A DNA stretch of 61,115 bases from Prevotella histicola JCM 15637 = DNF00424 (GCF_000613925.1 NZ_BAJX01000017.1:1-61115), one strand, 5' to 3'; counted from the stretch's first letter, positions 27,577-38,159 are shown. Notes: generated by a model not told the origin, from the letters alone. Made by a program: numbers and translations.

Positions 27577-29462
27577 ATGAACAAGACAAAGATTCTGCTC
27601 CTTGCCATCACCGGAATGATGGCAACGGCGTTCACAGCTTGCCAGTCGGACGATATTGACAGTGCGGCAGGTGGCGACGCAAATGCGAATGTTTATAATG
27701 TCACAGCTGATGTTGACGCTGCTCAAGACAACCAACCTGGTAGTCGTGTGCTTAGCGTTGACGCTACAAATAAGAAGGTATTGCACTCTACATGGGCTGC
27801 AGGTGACAAGCTGATTGCCTTCGTTTCAAGTGACGGAACAAGCAATACACGTACTTCTTACTGGACTATCGCAGCCGATAAGAGCGGTAAAGGTAGCACG
27901 TTTACAGGTCAGATAGCAGCCAAGGGCAATGCAAAAGTGAAAGCAACGGACGACCTTTGCTTCTTCTATCCAGCTGATGCAGTGGGGAAAAGCATTGCAC
28001 CTGTTACGGAAACGGGCAAGGACGACGGTAAACCTTACCATGATGAGGTCAACCATATATCAAACCTTCTTGCGTTGAACCTGACCCGTCAGGACGGTAC
28101 AGCAGAGACAATCGGCAAGTTATATGACTACCAATACAAGAAGGTTAAGCCAAAAAGCATCGTCGTTCGAACCTGAATGTGAGTATTGGAGATATGAAAC
28201 GTATCGTCTCTTTGTGGGGTTTGCGTTTCACAGATAGTAATAATAATATTCTAACCAACATCGATTCTGTTTACATCTCAAATGTAAAGGGGTCTGATGT
28301 GTTCAATCTCTCAACGGGAAGCTTCGTTACGAACAACCCAGCTGATGAGAGTATGAACATCGTTGTTACCCCTCCTACGGGTCAGAAGGTATCGTCTGCA
28401 GGTGGGAAATATACATACATTTCGCTCCTTCCAGGCACCTATACCGATGTACTCATCATGGTTTACGTGGGTAATAAATGCTATAAGAAGGAGTATGCAA
28501 GCATCACTTTCGATGAAGGAAAGGTATATCACACTGACCTTTTGAGTATGCCAGAGGTGTTACCGCAGCCTTATGTTGAGGTACAAGGCATCAAATGGGC
28601 AACAGGAAACTTCATCCATTACGGTCCAGAGACCGGTGGTTACTGGGGTATAGCACCAGCACAATGGTGGATTTCACGCCGTGCGGTGAAGCTCGGAAGC
28701 AACCGTAAACCAGCAGCAAATGGCACACTTCAGTCATCACAGTTCGAGAGTTCACCTACACAAACAACTGATGATGTAGACCTTTTCCGCTTTGGTGACA
28801 TTGTTGATGCCCTCAAACTAGACAAGGGTACATACACTCCTAGGGATATTACTGTAGATAAATACTATGCTCCTAAGCTGTTTGGTATACATCAAGAAGT
28901 AGACAGAAGTAGTGCTGAGTTTGGTGACATTGTACGTTATTATACAGCGGATAAAAAACAGAAATATCGTATGCCAACCGAAGCAGACATCACTAACTTG
29001 TATAACAAAGCCAATGCTATCCCAGCTTACTGTATAACAGAACAAGGTACATTTGTATATGGTGCATACTTCACAACGGCTGGTGCTATAAGAGTACAGT
29101 CCTTCCCAACAAGGGTTAATTCGCTCTATAAGTACACCAATGTTACGGCACTTGTACGTGCAAACAAGGGTTTGTTCTTGCCTATTACGGGTAGACGTAT
29201 GGACTTATCTCCTACAATGGGATATAGAGATATGACGTATAGAGCAGGTGCATATGGACAGTATATGACCTCAACCGCCAACACAGTGGCTTTGTCAAGA
29301 GACTTCCTCTTTGGTCCAACAGAATGGAAAATCTCTCCAAATGCTAAGGGTCAGGCTAAGGCTATCCGCCCTGTTTGGATATCAGGTGAGGAAGATTCAA
29401 ACCACAAACCTGTACTCGACCAGGATTATAAGAACCTTCAGAACACGTTAAAGATCTGGTAA
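27577..29462 (+). pseudogene. Fimbrillin-family lipoprotein with FISUMP-like domain, frameshifted (second copy)
   Basis: The first frame starts with a lipoprotein signal ('MMATAFTAC') and fimbrillin features ('STWAAGDKLIAFVSSDGTS', 'DLCFFYPADA'). It stops at 28176. The second frame continues with 'NLNVSIGDMKRIVSLWGLRF', 'VYISNVKGSDVFNLSTG' and a FISUMP-like domain ('EVQGIKWATGNF', 'YRMPTEADITNLY', 'GLFLPITGRRMD'). Loss of one A in the A run near 28152-28156 explains the shift: restoring it gives a smooth 'KPKKHRRSNLNVS'. Joined length is about 628 aa. It is a paralogue of 3092-4817, again preceded by a small peptide gene. A surface or fimbrial role is inferred from the family. Confidence 0.8.
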
Positions 29463-29491
29463 GACGATAGAATTACATCACTTTAAAATAG

Positions 29492-29526
29492 AAAATGGTA
29501 TGCAGTCGGACTGTATACCATTTTTT
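29492..29526 (+). terminator. Terminator of the second fimbrillin gene
   Basis: A long stem (29492-29507 with 29510-29525, one mismatch) is followed by Ts, 30 bp after the stop. Confidence 0.85.
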
Positions 29527-29647
29527 ATTATACTTCAGATTACGCGCTTTCAGCTCACCGCACATCAACTCTTATGTACTAAGAAGTATCTTTATAAATA
29601 ACAAGAGGCGCACAACGGCAATACAAGGGGAAAGGGACGAAAACCGA

Positions 29648-29771
29648 CTTTGTGACCTTCGGGATGTCAATAGGTCACAGATGGGGTTGTAAAAGGTGCC
29701 CTTTCGCATTGCAAAACATGCCCTTTTACATTGCAAAAGGGCGTCTTTTACAATGCAAAAGAGCATGTATT
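29648..29771. repeat. 22-bp-phased 15-mer array 7 (4 motifs) with covarying stem-loop
   Basis: Motifs start at 29691, 29713, 29735 and 29757. The stem-loop upstream has CTTTGTGACC (29648-29657) against GGTCACAG (29673-29680). Relative to the other arrays, both strands of the stem have changed together (A-T to G-C). Confidence 0.9.
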
Positions 29772-29942
29772 GTTTTCCTCACTACCATTTCTTTTTATAT
29801 TTTCTGTCTTCTCCACCCAATGTATAGGTTGTCCCGTGCGTTTCCCAAGGTCATTATATAATAAGGTATATGCCCTCCGAAGCACGTCATCACGTGATAG
29901 AGCATTAAGGAATCTGTCATTGAAGTATGTTTTTATGTTCAT
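29748..29942 (-). CDS. Possible small protein or gene remnant running into array 7
   Basis: The 64-aa frame begins 'MNIKTYFNDRFLNALSRDDV', followed by 'RRAYTLLYNDLGKRTGQP', which has protein-like composition. The last 8-10 residues are encoded by the repeat array. It could be a short gene whose 3' end was replaced by the array, or a chance frame. I do not recognise the family and see no good promoter. The rest of 29772-30223 holds nothing further. Confidence 0.25.
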   Translation of the reverse strand: MNIKTYFNDRFLNALSRDDVLRRAYTLLYNDLGKRTGQPIHWVEKTENIKRNGSEENNTCSFAL

Positions 29943-30223
29943 TCTGTCTAAAACAAAAGGTTATTCTGTCTAATACCATCTGTCCCTCTGTCTTGCATAA
30001 AACACCGAAAATATAATATTTTTTTAGTGCGAAATGCACATGTTTATGTAATTTTAAACTTTCCTCTGTGTCGTTTTTTTTCAATTAAGATGTATTTCCT
30101 TTCTTTCTGCACACATATCTAACCATATTGCATCATATGTGCATTGATTTGAAATAAAACCGCATTTACTGATTAAATTGTGTTAAAAATATACGGTTTT
30201 GTGCATAATTGGTTGTGCGCTTA

Positions 30224-30253
30224 TTGCTTTTTCGGATTTTATTCGTACCTTTG
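30224..30253 (+). promoter_or_regulatory. Promoter of the NimA-like gene
   Basis: TTG (30224-30226), a 19-bp spacer and TACCTTTG (30246-30253), with a leader of about 95 nt. Confidence 0.65.
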
Positions 30254-30353
30254 CATCAAGTTTTTTTAGTGGTTAATTTAGTTTTAGTATTTAAGCCTTG
30301 GGTGATGGGAATCAGTCAAGGTTTTTTCTTTTTACATGTAAATATAGACTAAT

Positions 30354-30845
30354 ATGAAGTATGTAAATGACCGGGTACGCCGTCAGGACCGTCTAATGGA
30401 TGAGCAGCGGGCGTTGGAATTGTTACGTGATGGAGAGTATGGAGTACTGAGTATGGTGTCTGATGACGCCGGTTACGGTATCCCAGTGAACTTTGTTTGG
30501 GACGGAGACCATAGCGTTTACATCCATTGTGCACCTGAGGGACGCAAGCTACAAGCCATTGAGAAGAATCCAAAGGTGTCACTTTGCATCATTGGCAACG
30601 TGAACCTGTTGCCTCGTAACTTCACAACGGAGTATGAAAGTGCCATCTTCTTCGGTGAAGCACGAATCCATCTGTCGGACGAAGAGAAGATGCATGCATT
30701 GCATTTGCTCATTGATAAGCTGTCAGCCGACTTCAAAGAGATTGGTGATAAGTATGCTCATAAGAGCTTCCATCGCGTTGAAATCATCCGAATAGACTTC
30801 AATGAGTTCAGCGGAAAGCGTAAAAAAGTGCATACACCAGACTAA
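30354..30845 (+). CDS. NimA-like pyridoxamine 5'-phosphate oxidase family protein
   Basis: The 163-aa flavin-binding split-barrel protein has 'GEYGVLSMVSDDAGYGIPVN', 'SVYIHCAPEGRKLQAIEKNP' and 'FHRVEIIRIDFNEFSGKRK', the pattern of the NimA / pyridox_ox_2 family. Members bind FMN or haem; some Bacteroides versions are linked to nitroimidazole resistance, but most chromosomal copies have unknown substrates, so resistance should not be assumed. It lies 29 bp upstream of the flavoprotein gene on the same strand. Confidence 0.85.
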   Translation: MKYVNDRVRRQDRLMDEQRALELLRDGEYGVLSMVSDDAGYGIPVNFVWDGDHSVYIHCAPEGRKLQAIEKNPKVSLCIIGNVNLLPRNFTTEYESAIFFGEARIHLSDEEKMHALHLLIDKLSADFKEIGDKYAHKSFHRVEIIRIDFNEFSGKRKKVHTPD

Positions 30846-30874
30846 TTCTTCTTCTCAACAATCTACTCTTTACT

Positions 30875-32097
30875 ATGGACATAGCCATCATTGGCGGTGG
30901 TGCAGCAGGCTTCATGGCTGCCATTACTGCCCGAAAAACAAATACAAAAGCAAACGTTACGATCTTTGAAAGGGCATCAAAAGTGCTGGCAAAGGTCGAG
31001 GTGACGGGTGGCGGAAGGTGCAATGTGACGAACAGTTTTGCCGCTATCACCGATCTCAAACAAGCTTATCCACGTGGGGATAAACTGATGAAGCGACTCT
31101 TCAACGTCTTCGATTATAAGGATACTTACCGTTGGTTTGAACAGCGAGGAGTACCTTTGGTGACGCAAGAGGACGAGTGTGTCTTCCCGAAAGCGCAGGA
31201 TTCACTTGCCATCATCAACTGTCTGACACGTCAGGCAGCCTCTTTGGGGGTGAAGATCAGCTGCAGAAGTCAGCTGAAAGACATCTATCACACCGCCGAT
31301 GGAGCTTCGAACTGCACTTCGGGGGCGGAGAAAAACGTTACTTCGACCGTGTTATCATTGCTACTGGAGGCTCTCCCCATGCCCGCGGACTGGTTTATCT
31401 GGCACGCATGGGGCACGAAATAGAGTCGCCAGTGCCCTCTCTCTTCACGTTTACCATTAAGGATAAGGCGTTTTGTAGCCTCATGGGCACCGTCGTTGAC
31501 CCCGTTGTGACGTCCATTCCAGGGACGAAGATGAAGGCAATGGGACCCTTGCTCATCACACACTGGGGCACAAGCGGTCCGGCAACACTGAAGTTATCGT
31601 CCTATGCAGCCCGCTTTCTTGCCGAAAACGACTACCGTTCGCCCCTCGCTATCAGCTGGACAGGCGACAGAAGCAGGCAGGATGTGGAGCAGGAGTTGGC
31701 AGATCTCGCACTGATAAACCCACGAAAGCAAGTCGGAACACTGCATCCCTTCGGCTTACCAGCCCGTCTCTGGCTCTATCTCATTGATAAAATAGGGGTT
31801 GATGTGACCAAACCGTGGAGCGAAATAGGGAAAAAGACTATGAACAAGTTGGTTGAAACGCTTGTCAACGACCAATACACGATTGGCGGAAAGGGTAGTT
31901 TTCGTGACGAATTTGTCACCTGTGGCGGTGTGAGTCTTAGCAATATCGATCAGAATACACTTGAAAGTAAGGTGTGCAAAGGTCTCTTCTTTGCCGGAGA
32001 AGTACTCGACATAGACGCCATAACGGGTGGTTTCAACCTCCAGGCAGCATGGACCACAGGCTACATAGCCGGTGAAAAGGCAGCCATGGAGTGTTAG
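30875..32097 (+). pseudogene. BaiN/HI0933-type FAD-dependent oxidoreductase, frameshifted
   Basis: The first frame has the FAD-binding start 'MDIAIIGGGAAGFMAAITAR' and the family signature 'VEVTGGGRCNVTNS'. After about 31303 the second frame takes over with 'FELHFGGGEKRYFDRVIIAT', then 'TGGSPHARG'. It ends with 'FFAGEVLDIDAITGGFNLQ', the C-terminal FAD motif of the family. Loss of one base in GATGG-AGC near 31303-31306 restores 'DGSFELHF'. The joined length of about 407 aa is normal for this family of flavoproteins; substrates are mostly unknown. It is probably co-transcribed with the NimA-like gene. Confidence 0.85.
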
Positions 32098-32135
32098 TTG
32101 TGCGCCATCTTGTTGTTTAATTCGGATAAAATGCG

Positions 32136-32143
32136 TACTTTTG
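32136..32143 (+). promoter_or_regulatory. -7 box of the DUF4738 lipoprotein gene
   Basis: TACTTTTG, with TTG at 32112-32114 (21-bp spacer), 23 bp before the ATG. Confidence 0.6.
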
Positions 32144-32165
32144 CAGGTGGAATATTAGACAAGTT

Positions 32166-32771
32166 ATGACGAAACAACTTATTTCTTTCCTCCTCATGGG
32201 AGTCGCCCTGCTGTGTTGCAGCGCATGTAAAAAAGAGCGTAAGACAAACGATATCATCACAAAGATAGCCCCTAAGCCCAAGACTCCACGCAATCCGCAG
32301 AGTCTGTCCGACTTCAAATACGAGAAGAAGGTGCAATGGATGGGCAGCGTTTACACCATTCGTATCCGCCGTTTTGCTGATAAATCACTTGAAACAACAA
32401 CTGATGAGGACGGAAGGAAGTACTATGATAATAAGGTACAGTTGCAGATTCTGCGCCAGGATGGTTCGTCTTTCTATGATAAAACATTCACAAAAGCTGA
32501 CTTCAGAGCCTTTACTGACAATCAATATGGGCGTGAAGGAGCGCTCGTAGGGTTTATGTTCGACCGTGCAGAGGGCAACAAACTCTTCTTTGGAGCAAGT
32601 GTTGGTTCACCCGATCCGAACAGTGATGAGTATGTCCCCATTGATGTTACGATTGATAATCAGGGTCGTTTGCACATCACGGATGCCGTAGAACTCGACA
32701 CGGGTAGTGACCAGGTGCAACCCGCAAAGCCTAAGACGGAAGACGAAATGGCTGAGGAAGAGGGGATGTAG
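32166..32771 (+). CDS. DUF4738-type lipoprotein
   Basis: The 201-aa product has a lipoprotein signal ('VALLCCSAC', Cys about 20-21), a Lys/Pro-rich linker and a beta-rich domain with 'KKVQWMGSVYTIRIRRFADK', 'GRKYYDNKVQLQILRQDGSS', 'FYDKTFTKADF' and 'FFGASVGSPDPNSDEYVPID'. This matches my recollection of DUF4738, a lipoprotein family of Prevotella with no known function. The acidic tail 'EDEMAEEEGM' is low complexity. A composite repeat module begins about 25 bp after the stop. Confidence 0.75.
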   Translation: MTKQLISFLLMGVALLCCSACKKERKTNDIITKIAPKPKTPRNPQSLSDFKYEKKVQWMGSVYTIRIRRFADKSLETTTDEDGRKYYDNKVQLQILRQDGSSFYDKTFTKADFRAFTDNQYGREGALVGFMFDRAEGNKLFFGASVGSPDPNSDEYVPIDVTIDNQGRLHITDAVELDTGSDQVQPAKPKTEDEMAEEEGM

Positions 32772-32794
32772 GAGCCCAAGCACTGGAAAGAAGA

Positions 32795-33705
32795 AGCCTC
32801 CCCAAGCCCCTCCGAAGGAGGGGATGTGAGAGGAAACGGTGGGATATGAGTGCTCACTAAACCTCGAAATGCGGTCTCCCAAGCCTGAAGGGGGTGCCTC
32901 CCCAAGCCCCTCCAAAGGAGGGGATGTGCCTGGCGGGATACAGAATACTGGGAGTTGGGGATATAAAAGAAAAAAGAATTAAACCTCAAAGGTTAAGGTT
33001 TAATTCTCAATATTGTAGAGTTTAGAACTCGAACTAATAGCTTGAAACACACAAACTAACTATTTTTTTTCTCATAAAATCGCATCTTATATACGCGAAC
33101 CGTCTACTTCTTAATGCGTAATATCTTATGCTATAGCCCGCAATTCACTATCTGTAATTCGTAAATTCGTGGTTTATAGCCTACAATTCATCTATCTGTG
33201 AATTCGTAAATTCGTAGTTTAAAGCACGCAAATTCACTATCTGCCAATTCGTAAATTCGTAGTTTTTATCTTGCAATTCCCCTATCTGTAATTCGAAAAT
33301 TCGTAGTTTATAGCATACAAATTACCTCTTATCAATTCGTAAATTCGTGGTTTAGAGCAGGCAACTCGTTTACTTGTTAACCTTAAAACCAGTTCTTTAA
33401 AACCTTCAAACACCGTTTTATGTCTCCTCAAACACAACGGGGAATCTCGCTAATTGTTCTCCCTCTCCCTTCGGAGAGGGCTGGGGAGAGGCTGCTTTAC
33501 CTCACTCCATCCTCCTCAAATACACCGGGGAATCTCGCTAATTGTCCTCCCTCTCCCTTCGGAGAGGGCCGGGGAGAGGCTTTTTTTCCTCATTTCGTCC
33601 TCTTTAAACACACCGGGGTATCCCACTAATTACTCCCCTCTTCCTTCGGAGAGGGGGCGGGGGAGAGGCTGTGTCGGGTGTGTTTCAGGCTGTTTTTTCC
33701 ACTCT
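32795..33705 (+). repeat. Composite intergenic module, order D-D-F-B-C-C-C
   Basis: D hairpins at about 32797-32830 and 32895-32930; segment F (about 32978-33120, opening with the inverted repeat AATTAAACCT/AGGTTTAATT); B repeats from about 33150 to 33360; C hairpins at about 33457-33490, 33545-33580 and 33635-33670. No gene; the C copies end next to the feoB stop. Confidence 0.85.
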
Positions 33706-33708
33706 CTC

Positions 33709-36195
33709 TTACCCTATGAACAGCATTCCGACTTGGAAAACGATGGCACTGACGACCCAAGCGAGGAGCGTTGTATAGCCAGCAGCAAACAAAGCCCAAC
33801 CCCAACTGCCCGTTTCGCCCTTGATGGCAGCGATGGTGGCGATGCAAGGGAAGTAGAGAAGGACGAAGAGAAGGAAGCAGAATGCCGTCAGAGTGGCTAT
33901 CGGTTCTGCCTCATTATAGCTGACACCGTGGAGGTTAGCCACGTCCTGTGTGATTTGTTTGTGTAGCTTTACATACTTTCCACCCTCACTACTAAAGCTG
34001 TTATCATCCTTGAAACTGTCGTCATTAGAGTAGAGAACACCCATCGTTGAAGCCACAATCTCCTTCGCACCAACGCCTGCAAGCAGTCCAACATCCAGCT
34101 TCCAGTTGAATCCTTGTGGGCGGAAGACGGGTTCAACAGCATGTCCGATTTGTCCGATGAAGCTGTGTTCCTGTCGTTCCTGCTGCCCCATGTCGGGCTT
34201 ATCAGGCAATGGGAAGTAGCCCAAGGCCCACACAATGATGGATGCAACGAGGATGATTCCTCCCATTTTCTTCAGATATTGTTTTCCTTTCTCCCATGTA
34301 TGACGCCCTATAGCCTTCCATGTTGGGAAGCGATACGGCGGCAACTCCATGACAAACGGGGTGTCCTCACCTTTCACAAGGAAGCGGGAGAAGACCCTAC
34401 TCATGATGACCGACATCAGAATACCAATGACATAGAGTGACAACATAGCAAGGGAACGATACTTCAAGGCGAAGAATGAGCCTGTAATCATCACGTAGAT
34501 AGGTAGTCGGGCAGAGCAACTCATCAGTGGAAGGATGAGCATTGTCACCAGTCTGCTGCGTCTGCTCTCTATCGTTCGGGTAGCCATTACGGCAGGAACG
34601 TTGCACCCGAAGCCCATGATCAGTGGGATAAACGACTTCCCATGCAGCCCCATCTTGTGCATCAACTTATCCATGATGAAGGCAGCACGCGCCATATAAC
34701 CACTGTCTTCCATGTAAGAGATGAAGAAATAGAGGATGAGAATCTGTGGAAGGAAGACGATAACGGCTCCCACACCACCAATGATTCCGTCGACAAGCAT
34801 GTCTTTCACAGGACCATTGGGCATGTTTGAGCTGATGAAGTCGCCCAACCACGATACTCCACCATCAATCCAATCCATCGGATACTGCCCTATGACGAAC
34901 GTTGCCGTGAACATAATGAAGAGGATAAGGAAGAAGATTGGGAAGCCAAAGTACTTGTTTGTGAGTATTTGGTCTATAAAATGCGTTGTCTGATAGGTAT
35001 CTTTCTTCTGTCCAGTACTGTAGTCTGCCTCCTCAAGGACACCATGTATGAATCCGTATTTCGCATCCATGATAGCCGTTTCGCTCTCATTTCCAGTCTC
35101 TTCCTTCACCCTTTGTGCGGCGATGTCCCGGTGTTTGAAGATCTCATCCGAGTCTTTGAGGGGCTTGATGAGTTCCTCTACGTCCTTATCATGCTCCAGA
35201 AGTTTGATGGCAAGATAACGTGTTGAGTAGCGTTGGCAGATGTCGGGATATGCACGCAGGTGTTCCTGAATGTTCTTTATACCCCCTTCCAGCTCATGAC
35301 CGTGGTTGATATGGATGTGACGGAACTGTGATGTCTCGTCTTCTTTGCCCTCATAAACGGCGATAACCTGGCGGAAAAGCTCTTTGACACCACGTCCATT
35401 GGTGAACACAGTGGGCACCATTGGCACTCCAAAGAGCTCCGAAATCTTCTGATAATCAATGTTATCGCCACGCTGTTCGGTCTCATCGAACATGTTTAGA
35501 GCACAAACCATGCGCACATGCATGTCTATCAGCTGTGTCGTAAGGTAGAGATTACGCTCCAGATTGGATGCATCAATGACGTTGATGACCACGTCTGGCG
35601 TCTTCTCCACAAGCTGTTTGCGCACGTAGAGTTCCTCCGGACTATAGGCAGAGAGGCTGTATGTGCCAGGAAGGTCAACGAGATGGAACTCGTAACCCTC
35701 GTAGTTGGCGCGTCCTACCTTGGCATCTACCGTCACACCCGAGTAGTTCCCGACACGCTCATGTGCACCGGAAGCAAAGTTGAAGAGCGACGTCTTGCCA
35801 CAGTTTGGATTACCAACGAGTGCCACATTGATGACTTTGCTCTTGCTATTGGCGGCATCGGTGAGTTCAGAAGGCGTCAGTGCGTGGTCCGATTCATCAG
35901 GGATATTATTGGAGAGGGCACCCTGCTGCGGTTCATTATCAGCCTTAGCCTGTTCCAACTGGCGTGCCTCTTCAGCGCTAACAACCTCGATCTGGTCGGC
36001 TTCACTGTGTCTCAGGCTCACCTCGTAGCCCATGATTTTATATTTAACAGGGTCACGCAACGGTGCATTCAGCAGTACTTCAACCTGCTTTCCCTGTATG
36101 AATCCCATTTCAATGATTCGTTTTCGGAAGCCTCCATGACCCAAAACCTTCACAATAACACCTGTCTCTCCTGTCTTTAAATCTGATAGTTTCAT
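33709..36195 (-). CDS. feoB: Ferrous iron transporter: FeoA-FeoB fusion
   Basis: The 828-aa protein begins with a FeoA-like SH3 domain (residues 1-75, 'LSDLKTGETGVIVKVLGHGG'). A flexible Glu/Asn-rich linker follows, then a FeoB G domain from about residue 122 with G1 'GNPNCGKTS', G3 'DLPGTYSL' and the G4-like 'NMFDE'. The C-terminal part has the gate-type membrane helices ('MYLVGILMS'-like segments, 'GYMARAAFIMDKLMHKMGLH' and 'FIPLIMGFGCNVPA'). It imports Fe(II) across the inner membrane using GTP. FeoA-FeoB fusions are common in Bacteroidales. It stands alone with its own promoter. Confidence 0.95.
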   Translation of the reverse strand: MKLSDLKTGETGVIVKVLGHGGFRKRIIEMGFIQGKQVEVLLNAPLRDPVKYKIMGYEVSLRHSEADQIEVVSAEEARQLEQAKADNEPQQGALSNNIPDESDHALTPSELTDAANSKSKVINVALVGNPNCGKTSLFNFASGAHERVGNYSGVTVDAKVGRANYEGYEFHLVDLPGTYSLSAYSPEELYVRKQLVEKTPDVVINVIDASNLERNLYLTTQLIDMHVRMVCALNMFDETEQRGDNIDYQKISELFGVPMVPTVFTNGRGVKELFRQVIAVYEGKEDETSQFRHIHINHGHELEGGIKNIQEHLRAYPDICQRYSTRYLAIKLLEHDKDVEELIKPLKDSDEIFKHRDIAAQRVKEETGNESETAIMDAKYGFIHGVLEEADYSTGQKKDTYQTTHFIDQILTNKYFGFPIFFLILFIMFTATFVIGQYPMDWIDGGVSWLGDFISSNMPNGPVKDMLVDGIIGGVGAVIVFLPQILILYFFISYMEDSGYMARAAFIMDKLMHKMGLHGKSFIPLIMGFGCNVPAVMATRTIESRRSRLVTMLILPLMSCSARLPIYVMITGSFFALKYRSLAMLSLYVIGILMSVIMSRVFSRFLVKGEDTPFVMELPPYRFPTWKAIGRHTWEKGKQYLKKMGGIILVASIIVWALGYFPLPDKPDMGQQERQEHSFIGQIGHAVEPVFRPQGFNWKLDVGLLAGVGAKEIVASTMGVLYSNDDSFKDDNSFSSEGGKYVKLHKQITQDVANLHGVSYNEAEPIATLTAFCFLLFVLLYFPCIATIAAIKGETGSWGWALFAAGYTTLLAWVVSAIVFQVGMLFIG

Positions 36196-36332
36196 GTTGA
36201 TTCTCCTCTTTCATAACCTCTTTTTTCTACTTTCTGGGTTATGATTTCTTCGTTCGCTATGTTTTATTCTGCCGTCTGTGGGCACATGATGCATCGGCTT
36301 TCCGCATGCAACAGAGCCTCACAGAGGATTAG

Positions 36333-36340
36333 CAAAAGTA
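36333..36340 (-). promoter_or_regulatory. -7 box of the FeoAB gene
   Basis: TACTTTTG on the minus strand, 137 bp before the start; the leader is long enough to hold a regulatory site, but I see no clear Fur box. Confidence 0.5.
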
Positions 36341-36469
36341 CTGAAAAAAGTTGATATGTGAGCCGCTTGCGTGAAAAATACCTATATATAGGTAGGGAAA
36401 ACACCGTCTACAACTTAAGGAAAACACCTGTACCGTGCCTTTCGTCATCCCCCCTCTCCATGGTAACAG

Positions 36470-36501
36470 TTTGGTAATCTGTAATCTTTTTATTAATTTT
36501 G
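36470..36501 (+). promoter_or_regulatory. Promoter of the MaoC-like gene
   Basis: TTTG (36470-36473), a 20-bp spacer and TAATTTTG (36494-36501), 22 bp before the ATG. Confidence 0.75.
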
Positions 36502-36523
36502 CAGACACACAACATTTACAATT

Positions 36524-36988
36524 ATGGCAAAATTAACAGTAAACAGTTACGAGGAACTGGCTGCCCGACTGGGCGAAAAGATTGGTGAAAGCGAGTGGTT
36601 GCTCGTTGATCAGGAGAGAATTAACCTCTTTGCAGATGCTACACTCGACCATCAGTGGATTCATGTTGAGCCCGAACGCGCGAAAGTGGAGAGCCCTTAC
36701 AAGAGTACTATCGCCCATGGATACCTCACTTTGTCGCTTCTTCCACACATGTGGCAGGAGATTATTGAGGTGAATAACCTCAAAATGATGGTTAATTATG
36801 GTATGGATAAGATGCGCTTCGGCCGTCCTGTCCTTGTAAACTCACGCATTCGCCTCGTTGCTTCACTCGATTCTATCGAGAATCTGCGTGGTATCTGTAA
36901 GGCAGGTATCAAGTTCCAGATTGAAATAGAGGGTGAACGCAAACCCGCTTTGGAAGGTATCGCCACCTTCTTGTATTACTTTGAGTAA
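36524..36988 (+). CDS. MaoC/NodN-like hot-dog dehydratase
   Basis: The 154-aa protein starts 'MAKLTVNSYEELAARLGEKI' and has the R-hydratase motif as 'FADATLDHQWIHVEPERA', with the catalytic-type Asp and His, then 'SPYKSTIAHGYLTLSLLP'. This is the single-domain MaoC or NodN type that hydrates enoyl thioesters. The natural substrate is not clear from sequence and the gene has no fatty-acid neighbours. It ends just before a large repeat module. Confidence 0.88.
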   Translation: MAKLTVNSYEELAARLGEKIGESEWLLVDQERINLFADATLDHQWIHVEPERAKVESPYKSTIAHGYLTLSLLPHMWQEIIEVNNLKMMVNYGMDKMRFGRPVLVNSRIRLVASLDSIENLRGICKAGIKFQIEIEGERKPALEGIATFLYYFE

Positions 36989-37029
36989 AAAAAGAGAGCC
37001 AAGCTCCGAAAAGAAGGAGCCCAAGTACT

Positions 37030-37855
37030 GAGAAGAAGGAGCCTCCCCAAGCCCCTCCGAAAGGAGGGGATGTGAGAGGATACGGTGGGATATGGGTGGC
37101 TGAATAGCCTCGAGAGGGTGCCTTCCCAAGCTTGAAGAGTTGCCTCCCCAAGCCCCTCCGAAGGAGGGGATGTGCCTGGCGGAATACGGATTGCTGGGGG
37201 GTGGAGAGATAAAAGATAGAAGAATTAAACCTCAAACTGCGAGGTTTAATTCTCAATATTGTAGAGTTTAGAACTCAAACTAATAGCTTGAAACACACAA
37301 ACTACCTGTTTTTTACTCATAAAATCGCATCTCATACACGCGAACCATCCACTTGTTAACTCGTAATCGTTTATTCTATTGCACGCAAATCAGCTACTTT
37401 TTAATTCGTAAACTCGTAGTTATCGCATGCTATTCACCTACTTTTTAATTCGTAAATTCGTAGTTTTTAGTACGCAATCCACTATCTCTCAATTCGTAAA
37501 TTCGTAGTTTTTAGCTTGCAATCCACTATCTCTCAATTCGTAAATTCGTAGTTTATAGCCTGCAATTCACTATCTCTCAATTCGTAAATTCGTGGTTTTG
37601 AGCATGCAACTTATTTACTTTTCAACTTAAAAAACAATCTATAAGAACCCTCAAACACCGTTTTATATATCCTAAATTACACCGGGGAATCTCGCTAATT
37701 ATCCTCCCTCTCCCTTCGGAGAGGGCTGGGGAGAGGCTGTTCGGGCTTCTGTTCAGGCTGCTTTTTCCCCATTCCGTCCTCTCAAATACAACGGGGAATC
37801 TCGCTAATTGTTCTCCCTCTCCCTTCGGAGAGGGTTGGGGAGAGGCTGTATCGGG
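37030..37855 (+). repeat. Composite intergenic module, order D-D-F-B-C-C
   Basis: D hairpins at about 37040-37070 and 37143-37172; F at about 37221-37350, its opening stem formed by GAATTAAACCTC and GAGGTTTAATTC; B repeats at about 37400-37600; C hairpins at about 37700-37735 and 37815-37850. No gene. Confidence 0.85.
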
Positions 37856-37960
37856 TGTGTTACAGGCTTCTGTCGAGCTTCTGTTCAGGCTTTCTGAAAT
37901 ACCCTTACAAATTATACGTCACTATTGTTCGCAAATCAGCTCATTATCATTAAAAACCGT

Positions 37961-38106
37961 CTTTGTAACCTATAGAGAATCAGTTAGTTACAAAGAGGCT
38001 GCTAAAAGGTGCCCTTTTGCATTGCAAAACATGCCCTTTTACACATCAAAAGACGCCCTTTTACATTGCAAAAGGGCATCTTTTACAACGCAAAAGGGCG
38101 TAGATG
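37961..38106. repeat. 22-bp-phased 15-mer array 8 (5 motifs) with stem-loop
   Basis: CTTTGTAAC (37961-37969) pairs with GTTACAAAG (37987-37995). Motifs then start at 38004, 38026, 38048, 38070 and 38092. Confidence 0.9.
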
Positions 38107-38159
38107 GGAAAAGGAAAGGGAAAGAAATTGACAAAAGAAGAGCGGAACTCAGAAAAGAG

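Noticed and set aside
30354..30845. Calling the NimA-like gene an antibiotic-resistance determinant
   Set aside because: Family membership alone does not show nitroimidazole resistance, and no insertion sequence promoter drives it here.
33420..33966. Frames across the C hairpins next to feoB
   Set aside because: They arise from repeated hairpin DNA and overlap the feoB end antisense.
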